From the NCBI GenBank assembly GCA_020634115.1, contig JACKCH010000036.1:1-13796 (forward strand): DNA of 13,796 bases, written 5' to 3'. The DNA is from Anaerolineaceae bacterium. GTDB taxonomy: Bacteria; Chloroflexota; Anaerolineae; Aggregatilineales; Phototrophicaceae. Positions 6,943 to 13,281 of the stretch are shown in pieces. The position numbers and the translations under genes are program-made. Below the pieces are notes generated by a model. That model ran no database searches, had not been told where the DNA came from, and saw nothing but the letters and a program-made list of their open reading frames with translations. Numbering within the stretch: position 1 is the first letter of the stretch; each line of letters opens with the position of its first letter.

Positions 6943-7998
6943 TTATCGTCCCAGCAGCCACGCCTCGACGGCCAGCACACCGCGCAGGTTGCGGTCAAAT
7001 TCGCTGCTGCGTGTGGTGCTGAGTTCCAGGTCAACCGCCGGGATGCCCTGTCCATCTATCCAACTGGCCGCCGTCCCAGTGACGGGATAAGCGCTGAACT
7101 CCTCCCCATAGGCGTATCCGGCGGCTTCCCCAATCACGGCGGCTAACTGATCCGAGCCATGCCCACCCTCACAGTCTCCGGCGAACACCCCTTCGGCGGC
7201 AGCGTGATAGAACACGGCGGCTGATGGTTGAAGCTGGCGGATAAAGGCGGCTAAAGCCTGCGTTTCCGGTTCAGAAAAGGCGTGCGGGCCGGGGTCTACT
7301 TGCTCATCACGCCACACGGCGTCCGGCGACCACTCACAGCCCCAATTGCGGTTCAGGTCAACTCCATTGGCGTTAAAACGTCCCTCCGTCTGCCGCCCTA
7401 GTGCCAGCCCATCCGGGTTCGCCGTTGGAATCAGGATGATGCTGATCCCCGGCAGGACATCCTCCGGCGTGTTCTCAAAATGCGCGATGAGTTCGTTCAC
7501 CAGTGTGACCGTGTTGCCCTCAAACCCGCCATGAATGCCGCCCACCAGCAGCAGGATTTTGTCGCCTTGCCCAAAGCGCCAGCCCAGAATATCGCGTCCT
7601 TGCCCGGAATGCCCGATCACAAACGTGTTATCTTCAGGAATCAGCGTTGCCGGAGACGTACCGGTGGGTGTGATAGATAGGTCAAGTGTTGCAACAGGAG
7701 TCACCGGCTGCGCGATGACCGGCTTCCGTGTCAGCGTGGGGATGGCCGTCACCGGGCGCGGCGTGGGGGTGGGCGGGTACGTCGGCAGTGCTGTCGGGGG
7801 AGGGGAAACAATCGGGCGCGGCGTCTGTGTCGGGCGAATCACGATGTCCACAGCAGGGGGTGGGGGGAGCGTGGGTGCGAGGGTGGGCAGGTCTTCTGCG
7901 ACTAAAGTCGTCTGGCAGGACGCGGTAGTTAAGAGTATGATTAGTCCAAAAGATAAAAATAGTAAATTCACGCACCGGGCCGCTCGGTGAGTTTTCAT
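6943..7998 (-). CDS. Lipoprotein M14-family zinc carboxypeptidase
   Basis: From the ATG at 7998 the 351-residue product begins with a lipoprotein signal peptide, a hydrophobic stretch 11-24 then TTASC with the lipidated cysteine at 28. Residues about 36-120 are a Pro/Thr-rich linker that would hold the enzyme away from the membrane. The catalytic domain (about 123-351) shows the M14 order: GGIHGGFEGNT with zinc ligands H156 and E160, VDLNRNW with substrate-binding N216 and R217, FYHAA with third zinc ligand H265, and VDLELST with general base E325. The first pair is spaced H-x3-E rather than the H-x2-E of classic carboxypeptidase A. It probably trims C-terminal residues from extracellular peptides or cell-wall peptides. 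In-frame starts further upstream (out to 8142) would place extra residues before the signal peptide and overlap the divergent lipoprotein gene. Confidence 0.9.
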   Translation of the reverse strand: MKTHRAARCVNLLFLSFGLIILLTTASCQTTLVAEDLPTLAPTLPPPPAVDIVIRPTQTPRPIVSPPPTALPTYPPTPTPRPVTAIPTLTRKPVIAQPVTPVATLDLSITPTGTSPATLIPEDNTFVIGHSGQGRDILGWRFGQGDKILLLVGGIHGGFEGNTVTLVNELIAHFENTPEDVLPGISIILIPTANPDGLALGRQTEGRFNANGVDLNRNWGCEWSPDAVWRDEQVDPGPHAFSEPETQALAAFIRQLQPSAAVFYHAAAEGVFAGDCEGGHGSDQLAAVIGEAAGYAYGEEFSAYPVTGTAASWIDGQGIPAVDLELSTTRSSEFDRNLRGVLAVEAWLLGR

Positions 7999-9064
7999 GG
8001 GGAAAAAGGTTATGTCTGGCATCACGAAATCATTACACCTGGTTATCTTGCTCATGGTCGCTGTGTTTGCGATCTCCGCCTGCGGGACGACTGAACAAGA
8101 AGCGATCGAACTCCCGACTTTGGCAGTACTGCCCAGTGTCACACCGAGTTATACGCCAACAGCCACATTTACGCCAACCCCGACCTTTACATCGACCAAT
8201 ACCTTTACTCCCACTGCAACCAATACCCCACTTCCGACCGCGACCGCAACCTCATCGCTGACTCCCACGCCATCGCTGACTCCCACGTCCACCAGTACAT
8301 CCACCCTCACCCTGACGCCAACCAACACCGTTACGCCGACCCCCAGCGCACCACAGATCATCACCTTTGGCGCGAGCGCAACCACCGTGGCCGGGAATTC
8401 GAGCATCATGCTCTCATGGAATACAGTATCCGATGTGGCGCGGATTGACCAGCTCAACCAGCAAGGCGCGGTGGTGCAGACCTTCTCGGTCATCCCCACC
8501 GGGCAGTTGAATGTGGTTGTCCCGGCGGGCAGCCATCTTGTAATCTACAAGCTGACCGCACAGCGGGGCGGGCAGGAAGTCACGCAGTCTATTCCGATTA
8601 CGGTGCAATGCCCGATAAGCTGGTTCTTTGGCGACCAATTTGCCCCGGCAAACGCCGGTTGTCCAACAGCAGTCGGCGCGATTGGCCCCGGCGCGTTCCA
8701 GTCGTTCGAGCGCGGCTTCATGATCTATGTGAATGCCAATAATATGAACCGGATTTACGGCATGCAGACCCAGGACAGCCGCTACATCGAATATACCAAC
8801 GGTTGGGACGGTGCGACCCTCACCGCCAGCACCCCGCCGAGCGGGTTATTCGAGCCGCAGCAGATGTTTAACTGGGCTTATTTTAACACCAATGCCCCGG
8901 TAGGTAGTTGGAGCAGCTCGGTGGGTTGGGCGACTGGCAACCTAGACGGGGGCAACCGCACGATTCAGTTTGAGGAAGCGACTGGCGTGTTCTACGTGGA
9001 TTCGCCCGTCGGCGTATTCCGCTTCAGTGGGGGCGGGACTCCTACCTGGTCACGCATCAAGTAA
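7997..9064 (+). CDS. Lipoprotein with Thr/Pro linker, unknown C-terminal domain
   Basis: The product (355 residues) has a lipoprotein signal peptide ending in ISAC, with C29 lipidated. A Thr/Pro/Ser-rich linker follows (about 45-118, repeated TPT and TFTPT units), likely exposed and possibly glycosylated. Residues about 119-203 resemble an Ig-like beta sandwich: ITFGASATTVAGNSSIMLSW, then PAGSHLVIYKLTAQ. Residues about 205-355 form a second domain that I do not recognise. It has two cysteines (205 and 222) and aromatic-rich strands such as FERGFMIYV and IYGMQTQ. No catalytic motif is evident, so it may be a binding or structural surface protein. GGTGAG five bases upstream supports the start at 7997. 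A second ATG at 8012 would also leave an intact signal peptide. It ends at an intrinsic terminator. Confidence 0.85.
   Translation: MGKKVMSGITKSLHLVILLMVAVFAISACGTTEQEAIELPTLAVLPSVTPSYTPTATFTPTPTFTSTNTFTPTATNTPLPTATATSSLTPTPSLTPTSTSTSTLTLTPTNTVTPTPSAPQIITFGASATTVAGNSSIMLSWNTVSDVARIDQLNQQGAVVQTFSVIPTGQLNVVVPAGSHLVIYKLTAQRGGQEVTQSIPITVQCPISWFFGDQFAPANAGCPTAVGAIGPGAFQSFERGFMIYVNANNMNRIYGMQTQDSRYIEYTNGWDGATLTASTPPSGLFEPQQMFNWAYFNTNAPVGSWSSSVGWATGNLDGGNRTIQFEEATGVFYVDSPVGVFRFSGGGTPTWSRIK
8253..8287 (+). repeat. 17-bp tandem repeat within the Thr/Pro linker
   Basis: CATCGCTGACTCCCACG occurs twice (8253-8269 and 8271-8287) with an 18-bp period. It encodes two successive SLTPT units, consistent with growth of the linker by replication slippage. 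Confidence 0.8.
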
Positions 9065-9091
9065 TTTTCACCGTACAGCGCGATTTCGCAG

Positions 9092-9130
9092 ACCGGCATG
9101 ACCTCAGAACAGGGAGGTCATGCCGGTTTT
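9092..9130 (+). terminator. Intrinsic terminator of the lipoprotein gene
   Basis: A perfect 14-bp stem pairs ACCGGCATGACCTC (9092-9105) with GAGGTCATGCCGGT (9114-9127) around an 8-base loop, followed by a TTTT run (9127-9130). It starts 28 bases after the stop codon. The minus strand has no T-run after the stem, so it should mainly stop rightward transcription. Confidence 0.88.
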
Positions 9131-9219
9131 CATCTTCCGTAAATTGCGTTCGGCCAGATTGTGGTCGAAAGGCACATCCGCACGACAGCGGAATGCCAGG
9201 ACTACCGCGCGGTCATCAA

Positions 9220-10107
9220 TCACGGAGGCGAATCAGCAGGTTGGTCACGGGATGTTGGGGACACATGCCGCGGCGGTTCGTTCTGGGCGGTGGGGACTGG
9301 CGATGGTGATATTTCGGATTCGACAGCGCACGCCTCCAGAATAGACTGTCCGTCCGGCTGACCGTAATTATCAGCGACAGCAACAATCGGTAGATGCCGG
9401 CTGCCGTCGAAAAGCGGGATTGTGTGTCCGGTGATGGACTCGCGCCCCCATACCAGGATACTGGCACGCGGGATACGGATATCGGTGATGAAAAAAGTCT
9501 GACAGGCCTGGATTGTCCCCCAATAGTCCGTTTGCGTCTGGGGGTTGCCGTATAGTGGGATGTCCTCCAGTGCCACAACGAGGTTGTGCGGAATGTCCGG
9601 GAGTGCGTCGCGGGTACCCTGACTCGCTTCGGAGATAATATCATATGCGACGACTTCACCCTGCTCGCAGGTCAGTGTCGCCCGTAGCACCCAGATGACC
9701 TCATCCCCCTTGAGAATATACTCGATTGATTCGGCCTGATAGGTATCGGTCCAGAATGGGACAGTATACGCACCCACCGCTCTTTCGCCTATCTCAGTCC
9801 CCGCCGATACCCAGTAATCCTGCACGTACTCGCTGTAACCACTTTCCCAGTAGTGAACCAAGTTGAGATCATTGTTAATGTATTGCACAAAATAGCGCGT
9901 CAGGGTAGACGCATCAATGTCCGAAAATGAGGTCGTTCGGTCATAGGTGATAGCCCAATAGGACGGTGTACACCGGGTGGGCGGGTGGATGTTGTTTAGG
10001 GTGATATTGAACGCTGGCGCACTCCCTGACTGAGCCAGCGTGTTGCCGGGCGATACAAGCAGCAAGACAGCCATGAACAGCATAAATAGAGAAGTCGTTT
10101 TAGGCAT
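9220..10107 (-). CDS. Secreted protein of unknown function
   Basis: I chose the ATG at 10107, giving 295 residues, because it starts directly with a Sec signal peptide (MPKTTSLFMLFMAVLLLVSP, cleaved near TLAQ at 26). GAGGA lies ten bases upstream, a rather long spacing. Earlier in-frame starts out to 10278 would bury the signal peptide and overlap the divergent GT2 gene. The mature protein is rich in Tyr, Asp and Trp and alternates short strands and turns (NLVHYWESGYSEYVQDYWV, EVIWVLRATLTCEQGEVVAY). It has four cysteines (46, 147, 202, 260), enough for two disulphides. The last ~30 residues are Pro/Ser-rich and look disordered. I recognise no family or catalytic motif. It stands alone between a terminator and a divergent polysaccharide operon. 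Confidence 0.72.
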   Translation of the reverse strand: MPKTTSLFMLFMAVLLLVSPGNTLAQSGSAPAFNITLNNIHPPTRCTPSYWAITYDRTTSFSDIDASTLTRYFVQYINNDLNLVHYWESGYSEYVQDYWVSAGTEIGERAVGAYTVPFWTDTYQAESIEYILKGDEVIWVLRATLTCEQGEVVAYDIISEASQGTRDALPDIPHNLVVALEDIPLYGNPQTQTDYWGTIQACQTFFITDIRIPRASILVWGRESITGHTIPLFDGSRHLPIVAVADNYGQPDGQSILEACAVESEISPSPVPTAQNEPPRHVSPTSRDQPADSPP

Positions 10108-10223
10108 TGGTGGATATTCCTCGGTCATGGTAGAGATCACCCATAAAATCATTATTGCACAACCGCCAAATCCTACCTGACGTTTCCCCGCCGCTGTCAC
10201 CGGGGCGAGTCTCCTGCCGCCTG

Positions 10224-10250
10224 TTGACTCCGGGTGCGATGTGGTAAAAT
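10224..10250 (+). promoter_or_regulatory. Putative promoter of the exopolysaccharide gene pair
   Basis: TTGACT (10224-10229) and TAAAAT (10245-10250) look like -35 and -10 boxes with a 15-bp spacer. That is short, but a TG one base before the -10 (TGGTAAAAT) gives an extended -10. Transcription would start about 16 bases before the GT2 start codon, just ahead of its GGAGG site. Confidence 0.55.
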
Positions 10251-10272
10251 AGCCACACGTCCCGGAGGGAAT

Positions 10273-11169
10273 ATGCACGATCTCGGCATTGTCATCGTCA
10301 ATTGGAACACCCGTGACTACCTCAAACGCTGCCTGGAAACCGTCCAGGCGAGTGAAGGTGATTTCACCTATCGGGTCGTGGTGGTGGATAACGCCTCGAC
10401 GGATGGCAGCCCGGCGATGGTGCGCCAGGATTTTCCCACGGTTGAACTGATCGCCAGCGAAACCAACGGCGGCTATCCTTACGGCAACAACCTGGGGCTG
10501 CGGGCGTTAGGTTTTCGGGCGGTGGGCGATGTGGACGCCGCTGCCCCGCGCTATGCGCTGCTGCTCAACCCGGATACGGAAGTGCCACCCGCCGCGCTTT
10601 ACAATATGCTGCAGTTCATGGACTCGCGGCCAGAAATCGGTGTGGCCGGCCCCAAGCTGGTGCTGCCGGATGGCAACCTCGACCTGGCGTGCCGTCGCAG
10701 CTTCCCGACGCCGACGGTTTCCCTGTATCGCTTTTCCGGGTTATCGAAACTATTTCCCACCAATCCCCGTTTTGGGCGGTATAATATGACTTTTGCCGAC
10801 CCTGACCAGGAAATTGAGGTAGACTCGGTGGTCGGGGCGTATATGCAGGTGCGGCGAGAATCGATTGCCGCTGCTGGCCTGCTGGATGAAACCTTTTTCA
10901 TGTATGGAGAGGATTTAGATTGGGCGTACCGGATAAAAGCGGCAGGGTGGAAAGTGTACTATCACCCGCAGGTCGTGGTGAAACACGTCAAGCGGGCCGC
11001 CAGCCGTCAGAGCCAGAAGGCGCTGTTCGAGTTCCAACGGGCGATGTTGATCTTCTACCGCAAACATTACCGGAAAACGACTCCCTTCTGGTTGCACGCT
11101 ATAGTCATGGCGGGGATTCTACTCAAGGGCGGGCCGGAGATATGGCCGGAGATACGTCGCCCGGTATAA
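10273..11169 (+). CDS. GT2-family glycosyltransferase
   Basis: The start is the ATG at 10273, preceded by GGAGG (10264-10268); an in-frame upstream start at 10234 lacks a site and adds residues not typical of the fold. The 298-residue protein is a GT-A glycosyltransferase of the kind that includes rhamnosyltransferases. It opens with LGIVIVNWNTRDYLKRCLET, then VVVVDNASTDGS (nucleotide-binding Asp), NGGYPYGNNLGL, LLLNPDTEVPP (metal-binding NPD at 99-101), VVGAYMQVRRE and FMYGEDLDWAYR with the acidic GED near 212-214. A C-terminal amphipathic region may touch the membrane. It would transfer an activated sugar onto a growing lipid-linked chain in the cytoplasm. It overlaps the following glycosylphosphotransferase gene by 28 bp, so the two are probably translationally coupled and work in the same exopolysaccharide pathway. 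Confidence 0.93.
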   Translation: MHDLGIVIVNWNTRDYLKRCLETVQASEGDFTYRVVVVDNASTDGSPAMVRQDFPTVELIASETNGGYPYGNNLGLRALGFRAVGDVDAAAPRYALLLNPDTEVPPAALYNMLQFMDSRPEIGVAGPKLVLPDGNLDLACRRSFPTPTVSLYRFSGLSKLFPTNPRFGRYNMTFADPDQEIEVDSVVGAYMQVRRESIAAAGLLDETFFMYGEDLDWAYRIKAAGWKVYYHPQVVVKHVKRAASRQSQKALFEFQRAMLIFYRKHYRKTTPFWLHAIVMAGILLKGGPEIWPEIRRPV

Positions 11170-12608
11170 CGATCCCCACACCGTCGCGTCCGAGCTGGCT
11201 GCGTCGGCTGCTGCACCTCAGCCTGATTGGCCTTGATCTGGCGATGCTGGTCATGGCCTTTTTCGCGGGGTATATTGCCCGGCTGGTGCTGCCTTTCTTC
11301 TCAATTCCCGATAAAATCCCCGTTTTCGAGCGGTATCTGCCTACGATGGCGTTGCATATCACGCTGGTGATGGTGCTGCTGTATTTTTCCCGGTTGTATC
11401 ATTTGCCGCGTGCGATTACCCGCCTGGATCACCTGCGTAAAATCGTTGGAACGATTACTGTCGCTTCGCTGATGGCCTGGGGCTTGCAGGAACTTCTATT
11501 CAAAGGCACGGATTTGCATGTGGATTACCCGCGCAGTATGTTTTTCTACGTGTGGGTTTTCAGCGCCGTCATGGTCGGCGTGGGGCGCGAACTCTACCAG
11601 AGCGTGCGGCTCCGATTGCGACGGCGCGGTATGGAGCGTGACAATCTCCTGCTGGTGGGGACGGGCAAAATCGCCCGCGAGATTACCGGCAAAATCAAAG
11701 AACGCCCCGAACTCGGCTATAACATTGTCGGCGTGGTAGTCAGCAGCAAGATCAAAACGCGCGGCAACGTGATGGGGTATCCGATTATTGGGACGTATGA
11801 AGACCTGCCGCTCCTGATTGACGCGCATGAGGTCGAACAGGTCATCATCGCGCTGCCGGACGCCCAACGTGCCGAAATGGTTGATCTCATCACCCTCTGC
11901 CAGCGCGGGCGGGTGGACATCAAAATCTACCCGGATATGTTCTCCTACATGGCGGGTGACCTCAACGTAGATGATCTGGGCGGTACGCCGCTGATTACGG
12001 TACGCGATATTGCGCTGCGCGGCTGGCGCTTGAGCCTCAAACGCGCCCTGGATATGCTCGGTTCATTCTTTGGCCTGATTTTCCTTTCGCCCTTGCTGCT
12101 GCTCACGGCGATTATCATTCGCCTGGAATCCAAAGGCCCGGCGTTTTACACCCAGCTACGCATGGGGTTGGATGGCCGCCCGTTTGAGATGGTCAAATTC
12201 CGCACCATGCGCCAGGATGCTGAAGCGCACGGCCCCGGCTGGACGGTGGAGAATGACCCGCGTGTCACCCGTTTGGGCAGTCTCATGCGCCGCACCAACT
12301 GGGACGAAATCCCGCAGTTGATTAACGTGCTGGTGGGCGATATGAGTCTGGTGGGGCCGCGCCCGGAACGCCCGGTCTACGTCCTCAAATTCCGCGAGCG
12401 CATCCCGCGCTATATGGAACGTCACCGTGAAAAAGCCGGGATGACCGGCTGGGCGCAGGTGAACGGCTTACGCGGGGATACCTCGATTCCGCAGCGCACG
12501 TCTTACGACCTGTGGTATGTTGAGAACTGGTCGCTGTGGCTGGACATCAAGATTATTCTACGCACGGTCATTCAGATGGTTATGCGCCGCGATAAGAATG
12601 CGTATTGA
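11142..12608 (+). CDS. Polyprenyl glycosylphosphotransferase (exopolysaccharide initiation)
   Basis: From the ATG at 11142 (in-frame codons upstream are shadow of the GT2 gene) the 488-residue protein has the full layout of WbaP/WcaJ-type enzymes. Residues about 24-150 hold four membrane helices. Residues about 165-260 form a Rossmann-like domain (NLLLVGTGKIAREI). A further membrane-associated helix lies at about 303-328, and the catalytic bacterial sugar transferase domain runs from 298 to the end. That domain shows KRALDMLGS, GPAFYTQLRMG, MVKFRTMRQDAE, TRLGSLMRRTNWDEIPQLIN with the Asp-Glu pair D388-E389, GDMSLVGPRPE and GMTGWAQVNGLRGDTSI. The enzyme moves a sugar-1-phosphate from a UDP-sugar to undecaprenyl phosphate, the first membrane step of capsule or exopolysaccharide synthesis. 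The sugar is unknown. No polymerase, flippase or export gene follows within the window. Confidence 0.95.
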   Translation: MAGDTSPGITIPTPSRPSWLRRLLHLSLIGLDLAMLVMAFFAGYIARLVLPFFSIPDKIPVFERYLPTMALHITLVMVLLYFSRLYHLPRAITRLDHLRKIVGTITVASLMAWGLQELLFKGTDLHVDYPRSMFFYVWVFSAVMVGVGRELYQSVRLRLRRRGMERDNLLLVGTGKIAREITGKIKERPELGYNIVGVVVSSKIKTRGNVMGYPIIGTYEDLPLLIDAHEVEQVIIALPDAQRAEMVDLITLCQRGRVDIKIYPDMFSYMAGDLNVDDLGGTPLITVRDIALRGWRLSLKRALDMLGSFFGLIFLSPLLLLTAIIIRLESKGPAFYTQLRMGLDGRPFEMVKFRTMRQDAEAHGPGWTVENDPRVTRLGSLMRRTNWDEIPQLINVLVGDMSLVGPRPERPVYVLKFRERIPRYMERHREKAGMTGWAQVNGLRGDTSIPQRTSYDLWYVENWSLWLDIKIILRTVIQMVMRRDKNAY

Positions 12609-12684
12609 GGCGTGAGTTGAAGGCATACAGACAGACCGAACGTAATCCGACATGGAGATGACCCGATGAGTGTGTCAGGCCGTC

Positions 12685-12818
12685 TGCCGGGCATTAAAAT
12701 ACCCGGCATGGTGCTCCAAACCCACTGAAGGGGTTCGGGATGCAGCACCAAAATAGCCCCTTGAGCAGGCTTGGCTTTGCGTAGCCGGGGGATTCATCCC
12801 CTGGCGCGAAATGGGCTA
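12685..12818. repeat. Hairpin-rich intergenic element
   Basis: Three inverted repeats lie in tandem. TGCCGGG (12685-12691) pairs with CCCGGCA (12702-12708). TGGTGCT (12709-12715) pairs with AGCACCA (12744-12750), with an inner AACCC/GGGTT pair (12719-12723 with 12731-12735). TAGCCC (12754-12759) pairs with GGGCTA (12813-12818), enclosing GCC/GGC (12784-12786 with 12803-12805) and GGGGA/TCCCC (12788-12792 with 12797-12801). None is followed by a T-run. The pattern resembles a dispersed intergenic repeat of the kind found in several copies per genome, or a structured RNA between the exopolysaccharide and MazG-like genes. Confidence 0.6.
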
Positions 12819-12821
12819 ATC

Positions 12822-12870
12822 ACTGACCGCCAAAACCCGGAAAACTGACCACTGACGACTTAAAACTGAC
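12822..12870. repeat. Degenerate ACTGAC repeats
   Basis: ACTGAC occurs four times (12822-12827, 12844-12849, 12851-12856, 12865-12870), three of them in a run with short A-rich spacers. It lies just before the MazG-like start and may be low-complexity filler or part of the preceding repeat element. Confidence 0.5.
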
Positions 12871-12883
12871 AACGACTACCCCT

Positions 12884-13180
12884 ATGGACATCAAAACGCT
12901 CGAAGACGCCATGCACGCCTTTGTCGAGCGCAAAGGCTGGTACAAACCGGATTCACCACACCCGCAAACCCCGAAGAACCTAGCGGTTTCGCTGGTGATT
13001 GAGGCCAGCGAGGTGCTGGAACTCTACCAGTGGGGCGAGCAGGCTGACCCGGAGCAACTGTCCGGGGAACTGGCCGATGTGCTGCTCTACCTACTACAAC
13101 TCGCCAGCCTGAACCAGATTGACCTCGGCCAGGCGGTGATGGATAAACTCCGCGTCAACCATGACCGCAGTTGGGAGTGA
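12884..13180 (+). CDS. MazG-like nucleoside triphosphate pyrophosphatase
   Basis: This 98-residue all-helical protein matches small MazG/dCTPase-like pyrophosphatases. The signature is TPKNLAVSLVIEASEVLELYQW followed by GELADVLLYLLQLA. The metal-binding acids are E40 and E43 (E-x2-E) and E62 and D65 (E-x2-D). A K-(x)n-N-x-x-R tail, KLRVNHDRSWE, is also typical. Such enzymes cleave NTPs or dNTPs to the monophosphate and pyrophosphate and remove non-canonical or excess nucleotides. The length is at the short end for the family but no motif is missing. There is no clear ribosome-binding site before the ATG at 12884, so it may be translated from a leaderless or weakly initiated message. It is separated from the exopolysaccharide pair by the hairpin region and is probably its own unit. 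Confidence 0.9.
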   Translation: MDIKTLEDAMHAFVERKGWYKPDSPHPQTPKNLAVSLVIEASEVLELYQWGEQADPEQLSGELADVLLYLLQLASLNQIDLGQAVMDKLRVNHDRSWE

Positions 13181-13281
13181 GGCGGGAATCCACGCTGTAT
13201 AGCTATCATAAAGGTCATTGTCGGTTAGTCTGATTGATGACCACACTTCACATAGTTAATTTCATCAACTACTTCTCTAAT

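Noticed and set aside
8001..8142. Longer N-terminus for the M14 carboxypeptidase
   Set aside because: It would put up to 48 extra residues before a clear lipoprotein signal peptide and overlap the divergent lipoprotein gene. A start at 8024 remains a minor possibility.
9120..9361. Small plus-strand genes after the terminator
   Set aside because: The open frames at 9120 and 9161 start within or beside the terminator, lack ribosome-binding sites, overlap the 3' end of the minus-strand secreted protein and show no family features.
10920..11141. N-terminal extension of the glycosylphosphotransferase reading frame
   Set aside because: These codons lie within the GT2 gene in another frame and encode no family-like sequence. 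The membrane domain begins just after the ATG at 11142.
12685..12708. Intrinsic terminator of the exopolysaccharide genes
   Set aside because: The stem is only 7 bp with an A-rich loop, and no T-run follows it.
12781..12805. tRNA-like T-arm in the hairpin region
   Set aside because: The stem-loop lacks the conserved GTTC loop and no other tRNA arms can be placed around it.
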